Below, piece after piece: positions 1 to 46,920 of a stretch of DNA of 64,000 nucleotides. Positions within the stretch are counted from its first letter, which is position 1. The number at the start of each line of letters is the position of its first letter. A program made the position numbers and the translations under genes. The DNA comes from Chrysopilus asiliformis (taxonomy: Eukaryota > Arthropoda > Insecta > Diptera > Rhagionidae), in contig OZ035963.1 of NCBI GenBank assembly GCA_964034945.1, forward strand, positions 68,034,682-68,098,681. The letters run 5' to 3'. A model generated the notes under the pieces. The model was not told where the DNA came from, did not search any database, and saw nothing but the letters and a program-made list of their open reading frames with translations.

Positions 1-859
1 TTTGTTCAAAATCCACAAATATCGTTTTGTTTGTATACAAAAACATGCGAACATTTCTGCATTCGAAATTATCACCAAAAGAGTTTTGTACGAAATGCAC
101 ATGACTCATGATAAATAATATTTATTTTTTGATAAAGCACTTTATAGAAAGTTTTAATTTTATCAAAAAAAAGTTATTAATAGGCAAATAGTATAAAACA
201 AAATTATAGATACCAGCTTTTTCATAAATAAAATGAATATATCCTCGATAAATATAATTAAAAACTTGATACATTATAATAATTACTAATCTAAACCACA
301 ATTTATATTTCGAACTTGTGGTAAACGATAAACGTTTTACACCGTCGACGACTTCTGAGTGACTAAATTTAGTTTTTGTCAAAAATAAACAATAATCCAT
401 TTATTAATGTAAACAATTTGTCAATGGAGACCCCCCGCTTTGTGTCAATAAAATCATTTTTTAATGGTTATTTTTTTTATTTAATTAATTTCTATTAATG
501 TGAATACGAAAAATAGTAATTATTCATTTAATCTTTGGAACATGATTTTTAATACCTTTTCTTGATAAATTGTTTATTATTTTATATTTTCTTAACTCTT
601 TTATCTTTAAAGATAATGGATTATTTTTTTTACACTTATTGTGATTTCCCGCAATTCTTTTGAATTCCCTTTGCTACGCCACTGACCTACTAACCTGATT
701 TTTGTGAAACTTTTTTAGCAACTTTCCAATTACATAAGAAATCTTGTAGATTATGTGCTGATATTGAAATTCCCCTTTTGTCCTTCTCCGCCTTCTGCTA
801 TTTTCTGAGCCTGTAGAGAGATTTTGATATGGCTTTCACTTTCTTTCAAGTTTTCTGCT
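1..859. other. AT-rich intergenic DNA, no gene seen
   Basis: I see no supported gene here. A 92-codon open stretch on the minus strand (positions 122-400) has AT-driven composition, no family signature and no ELO motif, so I do not call it. Positions 600-860 contain C/T-rich text that may be the worn edge of the dispersed repeat that follows. Confidence 0.5.
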
Positions 860-1200
860 CGGATTCACTTCACCCCCTTCCCTTACTGCCCCACAACTCA
901 GTATAATTTTTAATGGTGATATGTTAGAGATGGAGCCGGGGAACATCTGTGCTGAATTTCAGGTTAATCGGTTAGGTAGTTTTCCCGCGAAAGAGTGACA
1001 CAAAGGAAAAACAAAGCTTCAGATTTCGTTACCCTAGTCCCTTACTCCCCCACCACTTGGGCTACTTTCCAATAGACCTATGTTGAAACCATGTCTACAG
1101 CGAATTTCCGTGCCAAATTTCAGTTCAATCGGTTCAGCCATTTTCACGTGAAAGAGGAACATACAGACACCAACTCATTTTTATATATTACTATGATTAT
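860..1200 (+). repeat. Dispersed repeat, copy 1 (family R1)
   Basis: This segment aligns by eye with the copy at 21253-21607. Shared blocks are a C-rich stretch (CCCTTACTCCCCCACC), a block containing ATCGGTTCAG, 'GCGAAAGAGT', and an end block reading AGAGGAACA, ACAGACACCAACT, then TTATATATTACTATGAT. The C-rich stretch occurs twice here (about 870 and 1045), so the copy looks partly duplicated. This kind of 'aatttca..atcggttcagccgtttt..gtgaaagag.aacagacag' text is common in insect dispersed repeats. The transposon class cannot be fixed from this copy. Confidence 0.7.
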
Positions 1201-1343
1201 GACAACATTAGGCAATAACATACAGTTTTTTTTTTTAAATTCCACTATATTAAATTTGTTTTACTATTCTGCTCGTTTTATTAAATTACCAACAAAAATT
1301 AAATTTAAAATTACAACGAAGTTTGAAGTTGGTTTTGAAACAG

Positions 1344-1419
1344 AACTGCATATACCAACTTAAAAATATATTAGACGAAAATAATCGTATAATATATTTT
1401 TAAGTTGGTATATGCAGTT
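1344..1419. repeat. Perfect 30-bp inverted repeat (hairpin)
   Basis: The arms 1344-1373 and 1390-1419 are perfect reverse complements (left arm begins AACTGCATATACCAACTT) around a 16-base loop. This may be a very small palindromic MITE or a transposon end pair. It lies about 650 bases downstream of the first elongase stop codon. Confidence 0.85.
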
Positions 1420-2062
1420 GTGTTTTTTTGTCCGTATTCGAATGTCCTTCGACTTCAGAGTATAGCATGCTCTAAATCTGCTCTAAAAACAAATAATTTT
1501 CGCAAGTCTCCTTTATATAAACTTTACCATCGAAATACATATATAATTAGTGTGTAGATGAAAAATTCATGATTTTGTTTTTAATTAGGTGCCCCTAACA
1601 CGAATTTTTAATATCAAATGCAAAATATTCACAAGTCATTTGGTAAAGTTTAAGTTTTAATTGAACAGTTGTTTTTCGATAAAGGTTTTGCTAGAGGAAT
1701 AGTTGTTTTTCAAAATTTTGATCTATTTTTGGTTATTATGTTAAAAAAAAATCCTTTTTTGTGCACCTTTCCAAAAAAAGAGATAGAAATTGAAAATTTT
1801 CGGAACGTTTAATGTCATAATAATCAATGTGTTAAAAACTGGACTCTTCACTCTTTATTTCTGCAAAACTGGCCTAACTTTATCTCAAATTCTTGTAACA
1901 TTTTGTGTAAATTTTTACCTTTCTATTACTTATTTGTATTATGTGAGTCCCATTCACATTTTACAAGTAAGATAGGAAATATGTGTACCAGCAACTGCGA
2001 AATGGTTAATAAGAAACCCACATTTTTTTTAGTAAGACGCAAACAAAAGCACAAATTTTTTA

Positions 2063-2969
2063 TCATTTATTTTTGTTTTTACGTACATATGCTTTTCTAT
2101 AGAAATCCCCAAATAAAATTAACATAAATAGATTCTGTAAAAATGCCACCCAAAGCCAAAATTTTGGATAGGCGCATTCTGTGATAATAAGAGGATGTGC
2201 AAAGTGGACAATTAGGAGAAAAAATTGCAGTAATTGAATTTGTGTAATGTACTTCTTCCACCAGATAGATTTCTTTAAATTTGGATTCCATGACGTTAAA
2301 AAATAATAAAAGTACATTACGACATGTACAAAACAATTAATTAATCCCAGCATGCTTGAATGTCCGCCAGGAATATATTGTGCTGCAATATATGTCCCAA
2401 ATACCATAACAGCGTGGTGGTAAACGTGAAGAAAGGACACTTGTTTGAAGTTCTTTCGCAATATCATAAAAATTGTGTCCATAAGATCCAGTAATTTCAA
2501 AAGGTAATACCAATAAGTCAATTGTGCGTCTAGTATGCCACTTGGTGAATAATCCAATGGAAGACACATAATATTATAACGTTTATTCCATATCATTAAT
2601 GTACCCTAAAAATTAAAATCGTTATTCTGTTAGATTTTAAAAAAAATCAATGTTCTTACACATACTAAGAGGCCCATGTTTAAAACTACTTGGAGAACAT
2701 TGTATATATTCAAAACAGTCTTCAAATTAAAAGGTTGACGATCTTTCATTAATTTCGGGCCTAAATTTAATACAAAGTACAAATAAATTCCTTCAATGGC
2801 CAGACATTTTAGTGGACTTCCCATAAATAAATACGAATCCAGTCGATCATCTGAAAGATTTGAAGCAATATTTTTAATTGTATTTTATTTAAAACCAGGT
2901 ACATTCAAACTGACCTCTTTGGCTTGTGTGGTATTTGTAGAAATCAAACAAATGTCTTAAAAGCAACAT
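2063..2969 (-). CDS. ELO family very-long-chain fatty acid elongase, copy A (3 exons)
   Basis: Complete gene. Exons are 2915-2969 (ATG at 2967-2969, 18 codons plus 1 base), 2660-2850 and 2063-2605 (stop TGA); introns are GT-AG; the protein is 262 aa. ELO enzymes are ER-membrane condensing enzymes (3-ketoacyl-CoA synthases) that add two carbons from malonyl-CoA to long-chain acyl-CoA. Visible hallmarks are the KLLDLMDTIF...LRK motif (about residues 118-133), the catalytic histidine box HVYHH (about 142-146), NCFVHVVMYFYYF, TQIQLLQF, and several hydrophobic segments. The lysine-rich C-terminus (RKNKNK) fits a KxKxx-type ER retrieval signal. The start was chosen because exon 1 is conserved in all three copies (MLLLRHLFDFYKYH here). 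Length is normal for the family. Substrate chain length cannot be predicted. The 3' half is nearly identical to copy C, while the middle resembles copy B. Confidence 0.93.
2066..2071 (-). terminator. Poly(A) hexamer overlapping last codons of ELO copy A
   Basis: On the minus strand AATAAA is formed by the last two sense codons (AAT AAA), directly before the TGA stop. If it is used, the 3' UTR would be only a few tens of bases. The other two copies have the same arrangement. Confidence 0.45.
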
Positions 2970-3279
2970 TTTTTTTAAAATTACTCTACGTTTTATTTTT
3001 TTGTGAAATTCTAATTGAATTAAGTAAGAGTCGACACGTTCTTAATATTGCACGATTCAAAAACTACTGCATTTGGTCTACGATACTCACTGTTTTAAAT
3101 CCATTAGTGGTATTCTTGATTTTAGCACAGAAACAACATTAATTAATGGCCGTAATGTATTTTTATTAACACTGGGTCTGAAAATCGATTCAGGTTGCTG
3201 AATTTCCATAAACTTATTATAAATTCTGTTGAAATCACTCTGAATTAATTTTATATATGAAAGTTTTAATCACATTTTT

Positions 3280-3760
3280 ACTTTCCTTTGCTAAGAAGGA
3301 AAGTATTGTATTTATGACAAAGACCGACTCAAGAAAAGGGGGCAGATAGAAACTTATTGATACACATTTTAAAAAAAAGTAAGTTTTTTGAAAATTTCTT
3401 GATTTTTTTGAAAATTTTTCAGAAATTATGCGCGTTTAACCAGATTCAAAGAAAATAAAATTTCTCGCATTTTTTCCTTTAACGTTTTTTACGTATCTTT
3501 AACGGTTCTCAAGATATTTGAAAAAAAAAATATTATTTCATACCTATTTTTCCCGAAACTAAATATTGCAGAGGAAAGTTTTGTGTTGATCACAGCTGAT
3601 ATTTTTTTGCAGTGATTATAAGGAAAATATTTTGATAAGTGGAAAAAGAATAGACATTGCAAATATCAATTTTCTGTAAAAAGGGGAAGTTTTAAAATTT
3701 TTTTTTTGAATTTATGAAGCTTTAAAAAATCAGCAAAACGTCGTTTGTTTTGATGTTTTA
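3280..3760. repeat. Dispersed repeat, copy 1 (family R2)
   Basis: Between ELO copies A and B lies a segment homologous to 43740-44440. Shared words include GACAAAGACCGACTC (GACAGAGACCGACTC in the other copy), GGCAGATAGAAA, a block with CCTTTAACGNTTTTTAC, AACGGTTC, AATATTATTT, and CCCGAAACT followed by TTGATCACA and CTGATAT. It is A/T-rich with long homopolymer runs and no open frame. It separates two paralogous genes, so it inserted after or during the tandem duplication. Confidence 0.7.
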
Positions 3761-3928
3761 CATAAAAATACACACGGTTTTTAAAAATTAAAACACAACA
3801 TAGTATTTTTTTATGCAACGGTTGCAATTCAATCATGGTTCGAAATCCATGTCAAAAATCTACTTTCCATTCGATTCGTGCATTTAAAAAAAATATTAAA
3901 GCAAATTGAAACAAGGCAAAAAGTTGTA

Positions 3929-4834
3929 TTAACATTTATTTTTACTCATATGCACATATGCTTTGTTATAGAAATCACCAAAAAGTGTTAGCATAAAAAT
4001 ATTTTGTACAACCATCACCCAAAGCCAAAATTTTGGATAATTACATTCGGTGATGAATAGAGGATGTGCAAAGTGAATTATTAGAATAATAAACTGTAAT
4101 AATTGAATCTGTGTGATGTGCTTCTTCCAGGAAATAGAATTCTTCACATTTGAATCCCACGACGTTAAAAAATAGTAAAAATACATAACGACATGAACAA
4201 AACAATTAATTAATGCCAAAAGGGTTCCATGTCCTGCAGGAAAATATTGTGCTGCAATATATGTCCCAAATACCATACCGCTATGGTGGTAAACGTGAAG
4301 AAAGGACACCTGCTTGAAATTTTTCCGGAGTATCATGAAAACTGTATCCAAAAGATCCAGTAGTTTGAGCAAGAAATAACAATGAGTTAATTGAGCATCT
4401 ACGAAACCAGTCGGAGAATAATCCACTGGAATGCACAAAATATTGTAGTCTTGATTCCATATCCTTAATATAATCTAAAAAAAATCACTATTAATCATTT
4501 GAAAGAGTTAAAATACACGAAACTAATACACATATTGCCAGAACCAAGTTTGAGATGACTTGAAGAATATTAAACACAGTTAAAACTGCATTCAAATTAA
4601 AAGGTTGACGATGTTTCATTAATTTCGGTCCCAAAATTATCACAGAATACAAATAAATTCCTTCAATGGCCAGACATTTTAGTGGACTTCCCATAAATAA
4701 ATACAAATCCAATCGATCATCTATAAGATTAAAAAATAATTTGAATTCTTCTGTTTATTAGAAAATCGCAAGAATACACCTCTGTCGCTCCCGTGGTATT
4801 TGTAAAATTCGAAAGCGCGCTTAAATACCAACAT
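3929..4834 (-). CDS. ELO family very-long-chain fatty acid elongase, copy B (3 exons)
   Basis: Complete gene. Exons are 4780-4834 (ATG at 4832-4834), 4530-4720 and 3929-4474 (stop TAA); intron phases match copies A and C; the protein is 263 aa. Expected role: ER-membrane 3-ketoacyl-CoA synthase of fatty acid elongation. The conserved motifs are intact: KLLDLLDTVF...LRK, HVYHH at about 142-146, NCFVHVVMYFYYF and TQIQLLQF. The C-terminus ends MSKNKC, again with a KxKxx-like lysine pattern. Exon 1 reads MLVFKRAFEFYKYH. It is the most divergent of the three in its last 90 codons (for example SWDSNVKNSISWKK), but shares the MGSPLKCLAIEGIYLY block of exon 2 with copy A. All key residues are present, so I consider it functional. 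Confidence 0.93.
3935..3940 (-). terminator. Poly(A) hexamer inside last codons of ELO copy B
   Basis: AATAAA is formed by the codons AAT AAA that precede the final TGT and the TAA stop. It is the same placement trend as in copies A and C. Confidence 0.4.
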
Positions 4835-5084
4835 TTTTGACAATATAATTCAATTTTCGTTAAAACGCGATATTCAAATTCTCACGGAGTAAGCACGTTT
4901 TAAACATTTCACGATTAAAAAGCGACTGCATTTCCTCGTCAATATTCGCTGCTGGTAACTTACTAATTCAGTTCTAATGCATTTCTGGAATTATTTAGGT
5001 CAATAGATTCCAGCACAAATATTTTCATATGCAGTTCATAAATTGTGGGGAAAATTAGGGTAAAGAATCAACAAGTATGAATAC

Positions 5085-5165
5085 AAATAGGCTGACCAAA
5101 CGTCCCGTATTTTCCGGGACAGGCTCGGATGTATTTTATGAACCACCCTTCAAAGCGCTGTTTTT
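5085..5165. repeat. Fragment with 'GACCAAACGTCCCG' motif
   Basis: The text GACCAAACGTCCCGTATTTT followed by CCGGGACAG matches a widespread transposon-derived word in animal genomes. A second fragment of the same type in the opposite orientation is at about 9405-9465 (ACTGTCCCGAC ... TTTGGTCACCCTA). I attribute both to an old DNA transposon end, possibly hAT-like, from general knowledge only. Confidence 0.45.
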
Positions 5166-5431
5166 CGGTGGCTTTCGCAAAAAAAAAATGTTGCCCCCAA
5201 AAATTTAAGCCTGGATTAAATATTCTTTAGACCCCAGAATCCCAGCCCCTCATTGCCATTGAACCGATTTAAACCAAATTTTAAAGTGAGCTTTTGAGTA
5301 TTGATTGTGGTGTTGATAGTGAAGGACTGGTTGAAATTGAACACATTTAGACGAAAAGCTTCTTTTCTTGTAATTTATCAAATCTTTTATTTTCGAAAAT
5401 TCCTTTTTCGTAAATTGAAACAATCAAACAT

Positions 5432-5437
5432 TTTATT
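5432..5437 (-). terminator. Poly(A) hexamer overlapping the stop codon of ELO copy C
   Basis: The minus-strand text TTTTAATAAAA contains the TAA stop (5436-5438), and AATAAA begins at its second base. With copies A and B this makes three of three paralogs with a polyadenylation hexamer at the stop codon. Confidence 0.45.
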
Positions 5438-6354
5438 AAAACTTATCTTTATTTTTACGTACATATGCTTTTCTATAGAAATCTCCAAACAAAATTAACA
5501 TAAATAGATTCTGTAGTAATGCTACCCAAAGCCAAAATTTCGGATAGGCGCATTCTGTTATAATAAGAGGATGTGCAAAGTGGACAATCAGGAGAAAAAA
5601 TTGCAGTAATTGAATTTGTGTAATGTACTTTTTCCACCAGATAGATTTCTTTAAATTTGGATTCCATGACGTTAAAAAGTAGTAAAAGTACATTACGACA
5701 TGTACAAAACAATTAATTAATCCCAACAGGAAAGCGTGTCCTCCAGGAATATATTGGGCTCCTATATATGACCCTAACAGAATCCCAATATGATGGTACA
5801 CGTGCAGAAAGGATACTTGCTTGAAGTTCTTTCGGAGTATCATGAAAATCGTGTCCATAAGATCCAATAATTTCAATAAGAAGTAGCAATAAGTCAATTC
5901 CGCATCTATTAAGCCATTTGGTGAATAATCCATTGGAACACACAAAATATTGTATTGTTTTTTAAATACCCAATACGTCACCTAAAAGATTTGTTAATTT
6001 TTAGTCTGTTGGAAGTTTGAAAAATTTAAAAAAAAATACATATACTGTTAAAAGCAAGTTCAGAATCACTTGAAGAATATTGTACACATTCATAACAGTC
6101 TTCAAATTAAAAGGTTGACGATTTTTCATTAATTTCGGTCCCAAATTTAGCACAAAATATAAGTAAAATCCTATAATGGCCAAAATTGTTGTGGAACTTC
6201 CCATAAATAAATACGAATCCAGTCGATCATCTATTAGATTTATAAAGAAAACATTTTTTAATTTTATTTAACTACAAAATGAGAATTTATTAAGTTGACC
6301 TCTTAGGGTGATGTGATATTTTTGAAATTCAAAAGCACGCCGTAAAATCAACAT
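5436..6354 (-). CDS. ELO family very-long-chain fatty acid elongase, copy C (3 exons)
   Basis: Complete gene. Exons are 6300-6354 (ATG at 6352-6354), 6040-6230 and 5436-5981 (exon starts V-T-Y-W; stop TAA); the protein is 263 aa. Expected role: ER-membrane acyl-CoA condensing enzyme. Motifs are KLLDLMDTIF...LRK, HVYHH (about 142-146, followed by IGILLGSY, unlike A and B), NCFVHVVMYFYYF and TQIQLLQF. The C-terminus ends RKNKDKF. Exon 2 starts MGSSTTILAIIGFYLY, distinct from the A/B version MGSPLKCLAIEGIYLY. The last about 90 codons are almost the same as copy A (a handful of differences over about 265 bp). It is the outermost gene of the cluster and is divergent from the phosphatase gene, with 1.4 kb between start codons. 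Confidence 0.93.
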
Positions 6355-7798
6355 TTTTAAAATATATTTGAAAATATTGTGATATCCGCAATGGAGAATT
6401 AAATTAGGTAGCAGCAAACACGTTCGTAACTCAAAAACAACTACATTGTGTCACCAATATTAAAAGTTAGAATGCCAATGAACAAATTCTTCGATTGAAT
6501 TCGTAACTATGAGTTGCCGAAAAACTACATTAATTAATTATATCGATTTTGATGCATTCTTTAACATTTGTGCTTACAATTTATTCAGTTCAGTTCACCG
6601 AGAATTTCCATAAATTTGTTGGAATTTTAGTCGCACCTAGTATGAATAAGTAAGTGCATGAATGAATTTTTAAACACTTTTTTTGTAATTTCGTAAAATG
6701 GGTGAATACAAATCGTAGTGCCTGAAATTTTCAATCAAATTTTTAACTATAAAAACATTGGAAAAGACATAATTTGTGGCAGCAAAATGTGATATTATTC
6801 CTGATTTAATAAAAAGCCACTTTTAGAAATGTTTCGAGAAATAGATTTTTAGAAAAAAGAGGGTTTTGTGCTATCAATTTCTCAAAACATTACAAAAAGT
6901 GGCTTTTTATTTTGATAAAAAAAATGTTTTTGTAGCTTTTTCATTTAATGTATTTAGCTCAAATTGCGAAATTTCACATATCATATCGTATATTAACTAA
7001 AATTAAATTAAAAAAACATAAATTTGGTTCGAATTAATTTTTCAAACAAAATATTTAACAGAATTCAAATCGACCGCCATGACAGTGACAGCGTTTTTGT
7101 TTTTCCCAACCCTGCATTTTCACTTACAAAAAATTGACATTTTGCAAAGTGGAAAGGAATTTTGCACTGTAGATCCTCCACACAGGGTTTAAATTGGCCT
7201 GCTTGACCTGCGCACGAAGTCATTGATACTCCGCAGGTCCAACAACAACTCCGTTGAGTGCGTGTGCGACGGAACACGCGAAGAATGAGAGGTAGGCAGC
7301 TTTTTCGTTGCCAGTTCGTTGAGGAGTTCGAGCGATTAATAAAGGAAATCATTTCTGCGTCGCCCAACAAAGGATAGAAAACCCGGCGGAAGGAAAACTG
7401 TGCAACGTTTGAGAAATTTTAGTGATTAAAGGACGTGGTGTATAAAATGAACAGGAAAAAATCATTTGTAGCCAAAAAAAAGTCAGTTTTTGAGATTTTG
7501 TGTAATTTCTTAAATTAAATAGTTTCAGTGAAAAGCTAAACATTAAATTTCTACAGTGAACGGGGAGTATATTTGTTTAGAAATAAAAATATCCAAAAAA
7601 CTAAAACACTGAGTGCATCGCCCAAAACAAAATCTGACAGCTCTGGGCTGAAGAAAATTCTTTCGTGTCGCGAAAGACGCGTCGCTTGGAATTTTCCGGA
7701 AAAGTGAAAAGTGCGTAGTGCGGTAAAACTCGATTCGAAGACACTGAAAAGTGCAGAAGCGCCTTTACGAAGGGAAAGTTTAGGACTTTCGGGCTGCC
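6355..7798. promoter_or_regulatory. Divergent intergenic spacer: ELO copy C promoter side and PP1-beta 5' UTR/promoter
   Basis: No gene is supported. The left half is AT-rich and contains the inverted repeat 6808-6911. The right half, about 7065-7798, is clearly more G+C-rich than its surroundings, including CGCGAAAGACGCGTCG, and leads into a good start context (CTGCCATGG at 7794-7802). It is probably the 5' UTR and core promoter of the phosphatase. I did not identify a TATA box or a transcription start. Minus-strand open stretches here (7065-7370, 7551-7952) look like shadows of this GC-richer region. Confidence 0.5.
6808..6911. repeat. Inverted repeat in the divergent spacer
   Basis: The arms 6808-6824 and 6895-6911 are perfect 17-bp reverse complements (AATAAAAAGCCACTTTT). 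They extend inwards with mismatches (GAAATGTTTCGAGAAAT against ATTTCTCAAAACATT). It is likely a small palindromic MITE. Confidence 0.75.
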
Positions 7799-46026
<38,228 letters not shown>

Positions 46027-46920
46027 TACCACATACGGCCACTTCCATATCCTATTGAAATTTAAATAAAACAATAACAACAAGAAACCAATATGATATA
46101 AAAAATCAAAAAAAAAAAAGAAATAATATTTTAAGTACCTACTGAGTGTAATAAAAAAATACAAATAAAACTTAATAAAGATGGAAATTAGAAATCAAAA
46201 ACCTAGAAAACCGAATCGGATAAAGAGAGCGGAACAATAAAAGAAAAAGGATGAACAATACGTCATGAATAATTAGTAGAAATTTGTTTCAAGATTAATA
46301 AGATGTTTATTTATTGATCGAGAAGTAAATAGAGAAATAACAAGAGAGCTAATCAGAAATGATATATATAAAAAAACACTTTTATTCTCGTAAAGATACT
46401 CTCTTTAATGAAAAAGGAATATTTTTGAAATTAAAATTCTTTGATTAGTAAGATTTAAAAAAAACATATTTAATTATAATTTAATGGAAGCTTAAAGTGA
46501 GTCAATATTGAACACAGCGGTAAACATTAATAAAAGAAATCATGTTAAGTTTAACTTATTATTAAATTTGATTTTGTAATGGATTACATTGAATCGTTCG
46601 ATTAATAAAATACTTTGGAAAAATAAAAATACAATATTTTCTACAGGTCTTGTATTATTTACTGTTGAATATAATTTTTTATTAATATCATTTTTAAAAT
46701 AACTTTGTTTTATTTTTAACGAATATATTTGTTTTTATTATGATTTGAATATTTATTTACATTTAAAAATTGATTTTATAAAATTTTCATGTAGCAAAAT
46801 TTGATTTTACAAAGCAAATAATAAATATTTAAAAGTAAAAGAGTGTTTAATTTATAAAAAAAAACCGGTGAGTATCATGCTTTATGAAAATTTACAGCCT
46901 CTGATGAAACGGATTACGGA
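46027..46920 (+). other. PP1-beta 3' UTR and downstream AT-rich DNA
   Basis: A-rich sequence after the stop. AATAAA hexamers lie at 46150, 46164 and 46174, and another candidate (TTAATAAAATAC) lies near 46605, so the 3' UTR probably ends at about 46.2 or 46.63 kb. No other gene seen. Confidence 0.6.
46150..46179 (+). terminator. Cluster of three poly(A) hexamers for PP1-beta
   Basis: AATAAA occurs at 46150-46155, 46164-46169 and 46174-46179, about 125-155 bases after the stop codon. Confidence 0.55.

Noticed and set aside
122..400. 92-codon minus-strand frame as the last exon of another gene
   Set aside because: No ELO motif, no clear acceptor, and composition (Phe/Ile/Lys/Tyr) is what AT-rich DNA gives by chance.
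2924..3142. Plus-strand frame over the elongase A exon 1 region
   Set aside because: Antisense shadow of exon 1 and its upstream region; the minus-strand exon is supported by all three paralogs.
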